Assembly (NCBI RefSeq): GCF_040581485.1
Contig: NC_090131.1
Coordinates: 4,650,001 to 4,714,000 of the forward strand
Reading direction: 5' to 3'
Length of the DNA: 64,000 bases
Source of the DNA: Linepithema humile
Taxonomy: Eukaryota; Arthropoda; Insecta; Hymenoptera; Formicidae
Shown here: positions 1 to 13,557 of the stretch, piece by piece
Layout of the letters: every line of letters begins with the position of its first letter
Position numbering within the stretch: position 1 is the first letter of the stretch
The notes under the pieces: generated by a model
Told to the model about the DNA's origin: nothing
What the model saw: the letters and a program-made list of their open reading frames with translations, nothing else
Databases searched by the model: none
Program-made: the position numbers and the translations under genes

Positions 1-3000
1 TATAAAATATTCAAGATAATGATAAAAAAAACTTGAAACTTTAACAGTCTGTGAGTGTAAAACTGAATGAGATAATATTATTGTCGTGAAATCAAAAGAA
101 CGAACGGAAACGTTTGAAACGCACAGTTTAAGAGCTTACTTTTTTCCTTGTGACAACGCTACCGTTTAGCGTACGTGATTTGCATAGACAATAAGCAATG
201 CACCTGCACTCCCAAGAACCTCCGTGAGAAAGGACACGGGGGATCAACGATCGCTTGTAAACATCGAATGGGGAATCGCGGAAAATTTTCGCACGACCCT
301 GATATTTTATGACCCGCCGCCGTTTTTTTTTTTACATCCAGCGCAGGGGAGCAGCAGCGGCCATTTATTTTTCCATTCCCCGCATCCTCGGAACACTTTT
401 TCACCGTGCAACGAAAATAATAATTTCACTTTACGCAACACGGCAAAATTACACAACACACATGCCTTAATAGATCACTCGCTGTGCATCTACTCTAATC
501 TCCTTCCTGTCTTTTCTCTTCTTTTTTTTCGAACCAGTCACAGGTGCGATGCATTCACGTCTGCTCGCGCGAAAAAATGGTGTGACGCGCGCAACGAAAA
601 GCCCCGACGTGTGCGCGCTGGGGATAATTAAGAAATCGACCGATCGTTATCGGGCATGACGTCTGATAAATATGCAACGGGAACGCGCGTTAACCGCGCT
701 ATTGTCACCGAACGAAATGTCGCCGAGTTACCTCGGAAATTGCTTAACGCTGCAATGTAGCGACAGTCGGAATACAGCGACAAACTTCGCAGAAATCCGC
801 GGTTTCCGGGCTCGCTTCGTTTTAACCTCGTTTCCGCATACTGCATACGCGACGTTAACATTACACTGAACAAATTCGAGAAAAATAAACGGAGAAAACG
901 TAGAAAAAAAAGCGCATTGCGAGAGCGACGATGCTTGTGTTCTACTCTAGTTACTTGTCGTTTTCCGACAGTTTCAGACAATAACTCTGTATTCGCGGAA
1001 AATTCCTTCAACGAGTTTATAAAAAATAAATGCGTTTGTGAATGCGTGGAAAACAGACATATGAATTATTTAAATATCATTTGTAAATATAAATAAAAAT
1101 AAATTTGTGATAATAGTACACGGCTCGGTGTTTCAAAAGCATATGCAGATATAGCAATGATAAAATTAAAATAATGAGAGTACTAACGAGCACGGTAACA
1201 ATGAGTTGCCAGTAGAATTAGCGCCATTAATGTGACGCTCCAATTGTAATGCACAAAGAAACATATCAACTTATTGTATCGCAGAATCGTGTTGTGCTGC
1301 TGCTTTCGAAATAGCTTGTAGCAAAACTTTAGTTAATTCCTTTTTCATTTAATAATATATCAATTGCGAGTTAAATAATAACGTCAAAGATATTATGCAA
1401 AATGCAAATTAAGAATCTCGTACACAAATGTTACACAGTATTATTGGATAAATTCGGCGCGAGTGAGAAATAGAAACAACGAAATATAATTCACTTCAAT
1501 TAGCCTCCGAAATGATTTTTGAAAAATGACTACATGAGAAATATGAAAATACGCTTTTATTTCTGAAATGAAATATTGATTGTGCTAATAAATATTGACA
1601 GATATCGATGTAAGCTGTATTATATCAAGTTACTAGTAGTGATCAAATTACGGTTAGTCGTATTACAATATGCAGCAACAAATAGCCGCGAGGGAAGCTA
1701 GAGACGCGACGATAGAACCGGCGGAACGTAATCCAAACCTAAGCCGAGCGATTCGGCCGAGACGACAGACTTTAATCGCGTTTCAAGCGAGAATAAACGA
1801 GCTAACCTCGACGATCTCTCGCGTGCGCCGGCCGACGTGGGGGCAACACACCGCCGCGCGACCGAGTTCAACGACCGTAAATTTTGTTTACGAAAATCCT
1901 TTCGTGGTGAGAAGAGGCCTTGAGAGAGCCGCCGGGCCCGAAGAGTGGGCGGCCCGTTCGCTCTTCGGCGATACATTAACGCGCGAATCGATATGTTTCG
2001 CCGTCAAAAGGCAGCCACCATCGCACCGATGGCGAAGAGATGCCGGATTGCGGGCGTGTTTCGCATAATTACGGAGTGGCTATTAAAGTTATATTAATCG
2101 TAAACCCTTTCAATTGCAACAGAACTTGTTTCGCGTTTGAGTAATGGCTAAAACATATATCCGGTGCATTTGTCTGAATTTTGAGATCACAAATAACGAT
2201 GAGCGTAAACAAGGCCAACCGATACAAACGATAAATCAAGCAAACTTTTTAGTACAGTTTTAGAATGCAATATATTTTTCCTGACTGCTGATCCTTCGTT
2301 GCAATCATATTGAATTATGACGTCAGAAGCGAAGGATTGCGTCAAATTCTTTTTTTACGCTATGCATCAAAATAAATCAGTTTTTTCGTCACCACTCGCG
2401 TTCGACAGTATGAACGATAAAATATATCAAAAGATGCCTTTTTCGATTCGTATATTAATAAATAACTGTAAATCTTTATCAATTGTCGTCGGATTTATTC
2501 TCGCGCAGGAAATGTAAAATACCCGTATTGATTGAATCATGACGTATTTGATGCGAAATAATAAAAAAGAAATATACGGAGTATTGTATCAATCGGACGC
2601 GCAGTGGCGGTGTGAGAGAGAATGAATTTATTTCGACGTGTATTGCAAGAAAAAAATCACATGATTTCTCACTCCTGAGATCATAATTCAATACGGAAGC
2701 GGAGAGGAAACAACAAGAGCTTTAATGAAAAATTGCGGCCGCGAATAATACTTTGCCAAGTGCTCTAAAGAGATCCTAAACTGCCGCAATCATATTTCCT
2801 CGGTATGTTGCCGCGAATAAAAGAGATAAATCGCACAATATCAGGCGAAAGCGGAAAATACCTGGGGCGTTTTAATTGCAACGCGATATAGCACATATAC
2901 TCGTATTTCCATGCAGATATGGTAATACAGATATTACAGTTGATAACTTTATCTCTCGCCACTGCCTGACTTTTGCCTCGTACTTTCATACGCATTCCTC

Positions 3001-6000
3001 CAGTGTAGATCGTAGAAGTGGCGGCGATAAACCGCGAAGTTTTCTAATACAAACTACTTTCTTTTTATGATACCCACGCGAGAAATTTCTCTGCTTGATA
3101 ATATATGTAACCAAGAAAACGCGCTTGTTCCCAGAGTTAATTAATATTTTTCATTTCCCGCCGCGGACACTTTGCACCTTCGTCATAAAAAAAGTATCAA
3201 GCATTATGTTATTAATGTTGGGAAAACGCGTGGAATATGGTAAAAAAAAAAAAACAGAAATCGATAATATGCAGTTTAGCTACCTCGTGAATTTTGTATC
3301 GCGTGCTTCGGCACTAGTTCCACCTCTGGATTTAATGTGTTAATTCGTTTGCATCAACAAGTGGAATATCCCATATATGCGCATAGCGACGTTACAGAGC
3401 GTACAGAGATAATCCGCAAACGTTACAGCCAAACCATGCAGTGAAAATTGTTGGTGCTACGGTAGTTTAACCAATTTCGGAGCAATATCGACATTGTTCT
3501 CTTCGCAAGTTTCTATAAAATAATACTTGCCTAATCGTGTGCAATTTAAAGCGACTTTCTGATCGCCTAAATTAATTCTCGATTGTAGATGTAAGGTTTA
3601 AGGCAGACAGCGGCATACAATGCCTCTATAATGTATTTTATAAAAATCGACCGCGCACACGATAACTTTTCACCGCCGCGAACTTTTCCAACGCGCGTGA
3701 CACGGGCTTTAGGCAACTTTCTATTTGTCTTCTTGGCCGAGAGCTAATAACGGCGGCCTCGATACTCGCACGTTGACCGGGATGACGTCCGTTATCGGTT
3801 ATCGGCCGTGGAGCGCGAGCGGGCGAATGTACCGATATCGATTGCACTTTTCGAATCGCGCGGAACGCCGCGATTATTCAATCTCTCTCGAGTGACACAC
3901 GCGCGGTTGCGCGAGCAGCGCCTCGCTGTCTGCGATGCCTACCGGGTGCCCGAGTGCTAACTCTCAGCGGTTCTCAACGTCGCGGCTCTCAGAGTGCAAA
4001 GCCGCCTCGCAACGCGCATGGAAATCCGGCCGCTTAGCAACAACGAAAGGCTTGCATCGCGAGCAAGCGAGTGAACGCCGGTTGCCAACCGCACGATGGA
4101 TGCACCAGGGAATGACCGGTCGGTTGAGTAATACTATTGGACAATCGATCCTTTTGCTAAACCAAGCCTGAATCAGTCATTAGTCATTCATTACGGCAAA
4201 TGAAGTATCACAAGTATTTATCTCTTTTTTTTTCGCGGAAGTGTTTTCGCTCAGCTCATTGATGTGATAATGAGTGCTATATATATTTATCTTTTTCCAA
4301 AGCCATTAAAAAACAATTGTCACTTCAAAATCTTCGTTTTTCCGAGAACACAAAAAACATTTGACAGCATTAATCAAACTAGGTAATGACGTTTTTTCCC
4401 AACATTTTTTTTTAACATAAAAACGCACACGTGCAAAAATCTGCCTATGATATTTCTTAAATAGTTTTTTTTTAAAGGACAATAATTTAACAATTATTAA
4501 AGCAAACTCTTTAAATGTTAGAAAAGGAAGATTAGAAAAGACATTGTTGTAAAAGCGAATTCAATCACTTTTTTATAGCACAATATTCATACATTGTATT
4601 CACACCGGCATATATTATGTTAACCGCTGTTCTGCCGACTTTTATCTAAAATTGTTGTAATAAATATGGATAACTGTGAGATAAACATTGAATATGCTCA
4701 GCACGTTTTTCGCCTTTTTATGAGCCCGTTAATTATCACGATTGTCTCGTTAAATTTAATTTTAACTTAAAAATGTGCATTCTGTAACGGTTATCTCCGT
4801 CGTATCATTTTTGTGCGTATGCATACACGCATACGATTTCGCGGCAACTTAATAAAGATTATACGACCGAATAAAGAGAGAGATACATTCGCACGGAGAT
4901 CCGAGTGTCGCGGCGACTCGTATATCTTGCGCGCGACATAAATTAAGCAGCGCGATAATGAACTTCGGCTGGGTTGTCCCGTGGACGAGTATTAACCCTC
5001 AAACCGAAGCGCCTGCAATCCGCGTTACATAATCGAAGTTACCGCGGCCCCGGGGAGTCGAGAGGGTATATTTCCATTACGTTGAAGGTTGGCCAAGTGT
5101 TTTACCAAAGTAATACCTCATAATCCTCAAATCGCATGATTTGCACGAACATGACTCTCACGCCCAGATGAAATTACGTGAAATCCAAAGAAATTGGATA
5201 GCCCCGTTTTATTAGCACTTCCGACGTTTTGTTTCTTCTTTCTCTCTTACCTTCTATAAAACCTGAATGAACAGCTACCTCATTCTAAATGCAGAAAGCG
5301 CGAAGAAGAGAGCGCAATTAAAACGAACGAGCCTCTATCAAATAAAAATTCATGCTTTTTTTTAGTACCTAATTAGTATATTTTTTTCTCTACATTTTAG
5401 CATAGAGAAACATTGTTGCAATTTTGTTTTCATCGGACGAGTGTTTCGTTTGCTCGAGAGCTGCCCCTCCGTCATTGACTTTATGATTCTCGCGTGTCGT
5501 CGCGTAACACGGCTGCAGACCGGGCTGACAGGTTTACCAACGATGTAACGGCAATCAACGCTTATCGCGGCAACGACGAGATTACTGGAACAGGGATATC
5601 TCCGAGCTGAAGTCTGAATTATTTAATATCGACGAAGTAGCATTGCGCGTGTCATTTTGCACGAGAGCGGTAATTTCTGCCGCGATGAATAATATATCGG
5701 CGACGCAAAAAATGGCTTGCAAAAAATTAAAAAAAAAAAAAAAAAAGAAGAAAAGAGAAACTCACATAACTCGTATGCCGATTAATCCTTAATTTATTTA
5801 CTGGACTTTGTGCGTTCTTCCTTTCATGAATAAGTTCGAGCAACCGTCCTTTACACTGTTGTAATCGAGCGCGCGTTTCACATTAAATAAAAAAGGAAAA
5901 GAAAAGGACTATGGAACGAACGGCAACATTTAGCGCGGTGAGAATACCGGTCTGTAGATTTTTCTCTCTTCCGATGGCCGCGAGATCGGACCCCTCTTAC

Positions 6001-6119
6001 AATCGAGGTTTTTACGAGCCAGGCGATCCACAATGCAACCGGTTGTTGCGACGATAAAACGCAGCCGAACGACCGGATCGCAACATTTTACTGCCGCCGT
6101 CGGCAGCCCAATTACGATC
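1..6119. other. Left flank without recognisable gene
   Basis: AT-rich DNA interrupted by CpG-rich islands at about 1680-2060, 3630-4130, 4880-5070 and 5920-6120. No open frame here carries a domain I recognise, and no consistent exon chain was found. The islands could be enhancers or untranslated exons of a gene beyond the left edge. Confidence 0.6.
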
Positions 6120-8035
6120 AATTTAACTGCGCGCTGAGTTTCTTTCTGGCCGATCCGCGGCCGAGCGCGCGAACGCCGCCGAGTCGCGACGCTTCAAAAA
6201 CACCGACGAGGCGAATCGGTAAAGCCGATCGATTTACTTTGCTCGAGCGCGCTGTAGCTCAATCGTCAAATGTCGATACGGGATTCCTGTCTCCGGAGTG
6301 TAAATAATGCGCGCGCCTGCTGGCCTTTTAAAACTAATTGCAAGTCCCGCAAGGTGAACTCATAAAAAAAAAAAAAAAATACCGATGTAATGGAGGGCAA
6401 TAAAGTAGAATCAAATTTTCATGTTGTGCTTCCTCGATGCTTGTTAGCGAATGAATAATCGCAGCCCATGTATAATCGCTACCGAGTTGAACCCGAGCAT
6501 CCCGGAGTACGGATACGTTACGGCTGTGTTTCGCGAGCGAGCGAGCCTTGAAACGGCGAATCGCGTGTTCGCCAGCGCGGCCAGCTCGCAATTTCAAGTC
6601 GTTTAGATTTCCAGAAGTACCGCAATCCCACCGCCGACGGCTGGCCATCGTCGCCGTCGCCTTTTTTACCGCACTCCGCGGAACGAGCTCTTGTGAACAT
6701 AATCGGCCTTTTGTCGCATTCGCGACAGGGGTAATGGGTCAGGAGAGGGAGGGGGGGGAGGGGGAAGAGAGAATTAAGAAGGCGAAATTTTTGCCCGAGG
6801 ACTGGTTCGCGGCGCGAGACGAAATGTGACCGACGCAAAATTGCGCTCCCTCGTTAATTTCGGAACGCATGCGGTTTCGCGAATGTACTCGGCGCAAGAA
6901 GCCACGAACGAGAAATTCAACTACCTTCACCTGTTAATTAACTTCAAATATTATGTTGGCGAAATAAATTATTCAATTAAAGCACATCCTTGATAATAGA
7001 CGGAGATTATAGACGTTCTAAATGAGCGAGGAAATGAGCGGAACACATCTCACATTTCTTCTCCCGGCGAAAGTTCCATAAAGTACGCTGTGTGAAACAT
7101 TGGCTAGAGATTCACTTTTTTCTCACTACGGATGATTCATCCGGGGATGACCACTCGAAAGCCGTTCGCGCGAATTTTTCTTTTCGGACGGCGCCAAAAA
7201 TCGCGGCGCAATCTGAACGTCAGCGCGCGCGCGCTCTTTCCTCTTTCTCTCTCTCTCTTTCTCTTTCTCCCTGCACCCGGAATTAACGCGCGTTCTTTTC
7301 TGTCGCACTCTCGTCGCGTCACTTGAGACGGCGCGCGTTCTCCGTCACGCGGAACGTGCCGAAGAGACGCGCGAACGAAACGATTCGGAACTGGTTCACC
7401 GAAGTCGGCCGTTCCCGACCGTGCGCGCGCGACGACGATGAACAATACGAACTTCTGAAGAGGGGAGGGTAGGATGAGCCAGCGGGGGAGGAGGAGGTGG
7501 TAGAGCGGCAAAGGCGAAGAAGAGGAGAGAGACGACGGCGGTGGCAGAGTCGCGCGGAGCACGTGAAAGGCAATTTAAAGGGAAAAAGGTGGAGGTGGTG
7601 GCCGGTAGGAAAGGAGCGCGCAGAGAGAATGAAGAAGACGGAGAGAAAAAGGGTGGGTGGGGTAAGGAGTAGGAGGAAAGAGCATGGCGAGAGAGAACCG
7701 GTCGCAGCCTCCGCTCGTCAGCTGGAAACTCAGCTGCAACCGGGCGCGGTGACCTCCACGGTGCAGCGCGCGCGACGGCGGCGCTTCACGGAAAAGCGAG
7801 TCGATTCGCGAGCGATAACGGTGCCGCGTCGTCCTCGTTGCCGTTTCCCTGCACGATCCCTCCCGCCAACGAGGAGTCACTGCGAGAAGGGTGTCCGCGA
7901 CGTGATGCGCTTTCGGATCAGATGCGATAATAGCATGTTCAAGCTACAAGATTGTAGAGTGACATCGTGTGGGATTAACCCAGAAAAAATCTTCTACTCG
8001 GATTTGCATCGCGTCGCGTTTTTTTTACAAAAATA
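6120..8035. other. GC/CpG-rich island, promoter-like
   Basis: Strongly CpG-rich at 6120-6300, 6480-6900 and 7180-7940, with CT-rich and purine-rich strand-asymmetric runs at 7230-7270 and 7460-7690. The long frames here are Arg/Lys-rich, overlap on both strands and look non-coding. A promoter or 5' UTR exon of an unseen gene is the simplest reading. Confidence 0.45.
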
Positions 8036-10219
8036 GAAATCTAATATTCTAGTATGAGTAAAAATAAACCTAGTATCGCGCTTACGTGGCCAATTATCAT
8101 TTAACGTAATTTTCCAAGCTTTAACATATCAGATCTTTATTCATATTTTAAACAAAAATTCTATTAATAAAAATATCCAGCGTTAATTAATAAATACGCG
8201 TCGCGTTTTAAGAAAACACTACATATAATAAAAGTAAAAAAAAAACTTTGTATTTACTTATATAACTAATTGTTTCTTAATTAACCTGTCGTTCAAATTT
8301 TCAGTATATCTTTAAATTAAATCGTCAGATTAAAATTTTGTTAAGTGACCTGTTATTAAATAAAGAATATTATATTTTTATGTAATTATAAATATTACAT
8401 CATAATACGAGCCAAAAACGTGGTAATTATTCAGATAACTAATTTTCACTTGGCGTGAGTTGCCAATTTCTAATATATCTTCGCACAGCACGTAAAATTG
8501 AATTTTATTAATTGCCTGATGTTAAATAAAGAATACATAATCCATTTGCAGTAATGAAGTCTAACTCACACGGAATTCTGTAGTTTGAATGATTTATGCG
8601 ATACTGACGGGATGCTCGGTATAATTAAATGTTACAATAAGGGTCCAGAATTAAATTCGCGCAACGTACGGCGCCATTCTAGGCGATGCCTCTCAAGAGT
8701 AGCATAAAGACGAGCTACTTCGGAATGAATGACATTACACAAGATTACTTTGGTCCTCGGCGAATTATTTTAGCTTATCCCCGACGAGAGATACATAATG
8801 AGATTTCATGACTACAGTTGTGGAATTCGACTAGCAAAGTGACTGACAAATGATTAATGCATTTTATTATGGCGAATATCGTCACGTACAATTATTCCGA
8901 CTCTTCGCGAATAAATTCGGCGCACCTTTGTGCAACAGTCAAAGTTACGCGATTGAGTGAATGAGTGCTCCCACTTGTGCAATCATGCGCGGAACGTATC
9001 GCTGATTCATTTGAACAAGTAATTTATTTAATAGAACACTTTTTTGCCATGAGCGAAGGACAATTGATCCTAAAAGCGGGGCGCATTAAATATTTGAAAT
9101 TTGATGTATTTTTGATACATTAACTTTTCACTTTGTGAAACTATCAAATGCAATTGAATGCCAATGTTTCGCGTATAAAACAATGAAAATGGATATCAAT
9201 TAGAAATTGCCACGGTAATTTCCGACTTGTATTAACGCTATTATTCGCGATAAAATTCTAGTTTATAAAATACTTCAATTCCTCACTATTTTTTTACATG
9301 ATATTATTCTCTTAATTGAATAATTAATAATAAAAAATTTATCCACAAATACACGTGAAAATGTATCTTCTTATCCGAAATAATTAAAGAAATATCAACT
9401 TTCTCACGATCGTTTTTTTAAAGAAATATCAATCAGTTATTGCGCGACGTGACATTGTCGAGGTCAGCACCGAGAATCGACGCTGCGCGTTGTGGTAGTG
9501 CGAGGATCTCGAGAGGTAAAATCGCCGGTGCGCGAAGTATCACGTACTCGTATGAGCGGATGGAAAGTCATTCCTGACAGAAGCGTAAAAAATGCACGAT
9601 CAGGTTAACAAATAACATGATAGATCTGACCCATGTACCTTCAAACGCCATTAAAATTATAGCGTACTTTTGTACAATAATACCGTGTCACGTTAAACGA
9701 CACACAAATATAACAAAATAAAAACGAAATATTTAACGTTAAAACATTTATCAAAACTGCTTTGAACTGAATTAAAAGGATTAATCTTTTAATCGTCAAT
9801 CGTCGTGTTTTATCACTCGCGCAGATTTTCAGAAAAATATCATTTACGTATCCTTTAAAGGAAATCACAAGCGTATTGTTGAAAAATCAGTTTCAATACC
9901 TCCGTTATTAGAAATTAATGATTCAATTGCAGTAATTACATATGCAACTGTAACGAAATTCCAATCATGAATATTCGTACGAATAACAACAATCACATTT
10001 GTAGGAAGTATTAATGATCACAGAAATTGAAACTGAAATGAGTCCGGAGCTCGAAATTGCGAAAAACGCGAGCGGAGTGCTGATAACAACGACTTTAGAG
10101 AACAAAAGAACGACGTTCCCATAAGTAATCAAGAGTGACACGGCACTTTTGCGAGAGCTTTAACGGAATAAACTCATTTTCGAATAACACTTAACCATTG
10201 AATTCCATTTCGGAATTAA
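8036..10219. other. AT-rich spacer, nothing recognised
   Basis: AT-rich sequence with no coding-like frame. One CpG-richer patch lies at 9440-9550. Confidence 0.6.
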
Positions 10220-11335
10220 ACGCATATGTACGAGTCGGAAAGTACGCGAGCGTTCGATTCCGAGAGATCTCGGTTAGCGCTAACCCTGGTTAAACGAACG
10301 CCCTCCTCCCCCCCTCAAGCCTCCCGTGCCAACGACGTACGGGCAGGGCCGATCGACGTCATCGTTGATCATTGGCTGATCGTCAGCCAAATTTTCCGCT
10401 CCCGTGTAAATTACACGCAGCCGCGTAATCTCGTAGCGCGACGGCGAATCCCTTAAACCGCGACCTGTCATTGTCATCGCGACGAAGCGTACGACGATCG
10501 GGCTTACGAGCGCTACATCACGTCCACAAAATCAAGACGGCGAACCGGTCGGTCGGTGCATCAGCTGAGAGCCCAGCTGAACCCAGAGAGAGCGACCGCT
10601 GTAATAATCTCAACCTGTCTCCCTCTTTCTCTTTCTCTCTCTCGCACACACGTTACACGGCACTCATGTACACGCACACACATGGACAGAGGGACACACA
10701 TACACTCGCGAATTTCGTAAAGGCGCCCTCGACCGGCAGATAAATACTTGAACACGGTACCTGATCTGTCCGGTGACGTCCCGGTGAGCCGACGACTGGG
10801 GGTCTCCGCGAAAACTCGCCGGCGGTTCCGCGAAACTTTTCGAAAGCCTACTCTCACAGTGGAATCTTCCAGCAGACTGGCCGAGCCGGCGGCGGCGAGC
10901 GGTGCAGGCCGTTCTCCCTTGCGTGCGCACCCACCATGCGCAGCGGCCGTTCGGCTTTTTCGACTGGGGAAAAAAAAAAAAAGACGCGATTTTGAAATGT
11001 GATTGCACGATGATGGTGAGGACACGTCTCGGCGTCACCGGCACGAGCTCGCTACACGAGCACCGGCAGGATACGTTTACTCGCAGCACGGGATACGCGA
11101 TCACGGTACACGAACGCGCGCGATACCGCCGATGACAGTTCGAGCTCGCGAGCTGTCACTCCGGCGAGCGGCTCGGAGCTGTCCCGCGCGCACGCCGCTG
11201 CTGCCATCTGCCATCGCTCGGCGGAAAGCGCAGCTAGATTTTAAATGGCCGCCATCGGGCGCTTTTTAACGCGGCGGTAGCGCAGCGCGAATCACCTAGC
11301 AACAAGATCAATAGACTGACTTATCGCGCGCACTG
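10220..11335. other. GC/CpG-rich island beside duplication copy A
   Basis: CpG-rich, with simple CT/CA runs and a poly(A) run at 10970-10982. It ends exactly where duplication copy A begins. On the minus strand, copy A would be transcribed toward this island. It could equally be the promoter of another gene. No credible coding frame. Confidence 0.45.
10610..10700. repeat. CT- and CA-rich simple sequence
   Basis: CTCTTTCTCTTTCTCTCTCT is followed by scattered ACACACA runs, inside the GC-rich island 10220-11335. Confidence 0.7.
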
Positions 11336-12326
11336 CGAGCGGTGCTCTAACGTAGCGAAGCATTATCCGTTTTAAAGCCGTAGGCTTTAAATCGCAATCG
11401 AGCTCAGAATTCGATAATATAAATATGAAAAAATATTTGCATGCGATACTGAAGAAGCGTTGACTAGCATGTGCAAAGCTCTTTACACATTGTTTTCATT
11501 TAAATTCTAATTGAAATTAGATGAATCAATTTATTCCTCGTTTTTTATAATTGTACTGACGCTGTCGAATGCTTCTGCGTTTCTCGAAAAATTGATTTGC
11601 GATATATCTACGAAAATATGCAGATAAATTTAGAAGAATTTCGATTGTTCCGAGTTATTGACGGAGTATTATTAAAGACTCTAATCCCCCGAGTAAAATT
11701 CTGTGATTATCAAATGGATCCAGTGAGCTCGGAGTACCTAATTTTGACGCGGCTGATAATCGTCGGTAATATCGCAATAATGAGTGTGCATTTTAGCTTG
11801 CCGCAATTTCGCCATTTTGAATGCAAACACAAGGCATAAAAATGCAAAGTTTTATACTGCCTAGAAAATCACAATTCCATAAATATAGTTAACAGAATAA
11901 CGGCAAATACATACCTGACGATAATTATGCACCAATGGCGTTTTCGTCGCACTCGAGCGAGAAAATAACGACATGGAACGTAACAAGAGGATTTCAATCG
12001 ATGCCGGGTACACACACACTCACACACAAACGGATTGTCGATACTGAAATCACGATATTAGTTCATAATAGCGACTGTACACGGATACGACATTAAAACG
12101 AATACTTTATGAAACACAACCGGTGATTATTCGCGCATGAGATTTAGCTTTAAACAATGATAATCGCGAAAAATACGGAGCGATTCGAATACGACTCTGC
12201 GAGTCGTCGCGACGCGTTCCGTGACTAACTAGAATTTGACGTTTGCCGAAATGCACGATTGCGATTCTCGAAACAGTTGACACATTAAACCAATCACATC
12301 GCAGTAACAAGATCTAATCGATTTCG
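11336..12326 (+). repeat. Inverted 1-kb duplication, copy A (possible small spliced transcript unit)
   Basis: About 990 bp that recur in reverse complement at 27971-28964, by eye roughly 85-90% identical. Read on the minus strand, copy A has an exon-like block 11915-12043 (129 nt) between an ATTTCAG acceptor and a CAG|GTATGT donor. A 54-nt intron (11861-11914, ending TTTTCTAG) follows, then a further exon. A spliced ORF of 22 codons beginning MSLFSRSSATKT (ATG at 11974) crosses that intron. A second ORF of 25 codons (11738-11815, MAKLRQAKMHTHYC start) lies in the downstream exon. No terminal inverted repeats or target-site duplication were seen. The block borders a GC-rich island at its left edge. 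Confidence 0.75.
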
Positions 12327-12404
12327 TAAAATGTGCACACTTCACATGATAAAAATATACGCTTAATTTTCAAAAAAAACATAATTAATGCAACTAATTA
12401 CAAA

Positions 12405-12745
12405 ATAACATTTACATACCTGATAATAATCATACTTTCATAAAATCGTATTCATTGTATTTTTCTTGTAATTCGATGAAAAAATTACTTGAAATGCGTC
12501 AAGACAGTTTCGCTTGATTCACCGAACACTCGGAAAGCGAGCATCGATTCTGAAATTATGATTTTGGTATATAATAACGCTTGCATACTTATGATATTAC
12601 GAGGAATTGTAAAATATTTTTGTAAACTTTTCATACATAAAATTCTCGTGGAAAGAATAATAATCGTGAAAAACACGGAGCGGCTCGAATGCAATTCTAC
12701 AACCGACACGACGCACTGACGACAACTTGATAACTTGAAATTTCG
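12405..12745 (+). repeat. Diverged partial third copy (C) of the exon-like block, direct to copy A
   Basis: The order and spacing of copy A are kept, at much lower identity. On the minus strand, CACGGAGCGGCTCGAAT matches the copy A motif TACGGAGCGATTCGAAT as read on the plus strand. The ATTTCAG acceptor and the CAG|GTATGT donor bound 12420-12549 (130 nt, against 129 in A). Retention of both splice signals while the rest diverged argues that the block was an exon. Confidence 0.55.
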
Positions 12746-13557
12746 ATTCTGCAGAGATACCAATCGCAGTATTTTAACCTAAAAAATACGAAATATTTTT
12801 CAGTAATTAAAAATTAATAAAATAATAAATCAATTGCAATAAATCAATATAATTTTCAATATTGAAAATAACATTAAAGTATCATAATGTACGATAAAAA
12901 TAAAATTCAAAATTTAGGATAAATATAAAAATTATGCAAACATTTTTTAATGCATAATTAATGTACTTAATTAACTCAAGAACGTCAAATAAATAAACAA
13001 GACTCGATTAAAATAAATCAATATTTTTTATTATAACAAGTTGACTTTTCTTGTACAAAAAAAAAAACGTTCCCAAACAATTACAATATGTAACAACTTT
13101 TAACTTCGCAAACATGCGTTCTATCATTGCGATTTTATTTAATAAATAATATCATTTTACTCTTTCAGTTATTCATTTCGTGAACATTTCTTGACGCGAG
13201 CATGTATTCATTTTCCTAAAATGGCACACGCGCACAGACGTTTCCCGCATCGTCTGGTCGATCGATACCCCTATCTTTTTGACACCTCGTTTCATCGCGA
13301 GGTATGCGAACGCATCCCGCTATAATTTCGTAACGCCTGAACTTGTTCCCATCGAAACTTGTGCAATCCATTAGAATTCAATGTAAATGTTATGTGTAAT
13401 TCACAGATACTAGTGGAAAGCAACGGATGGTATTCATTTAAGGCCTGATGGCGGAATATATCTATGATTATCGACAATTCGTATAATGTTGTGCCACGCT
13501 AACGACGATTGCGACTGCAAGAAGACACTCTAGCGATCCACGATGTTGTACTCGCGA
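12746..13557. other. Spacer and hexokinase 3' UTR
   Basis: AT-rich sequence up to about 13.13 kb, then the probable 3' UTR of hexokinase. No gene recognised. Confidence 0.5.
13027..13032 (-). promoter_or_regulatory. Candidate poly(A) signal for hexokinase
   Basis: AATAAA on the minus strand, about 530 bases past the stop codon. A second AATAAA lies at 13134-13139, nearer the gene. The DNA here is AT-rich, so either could be chance. Confidence 0.35.

Noticed and set aside
1670..2068. 132-codon plus-strand frame
   Set aside because: It sits in a CpG-rich island with an equally open antisense frame and no domain, so it is probably non-coding.
6250..6300. tRNA-like string GCGCTGTAGCTCAATCG
   Set aside because: The A-box resemblance is isolated. 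No acceptor-stem pairing, anticodon loop or B-box is present at the right spacing.
7497..8036. 179-codon plus-strand frame
   Set aside because: It is Arg/Lys-rich from purine-rich DNA, with overlapping frames on both strands and no domain. It is better read as promoter or UTR sequence.
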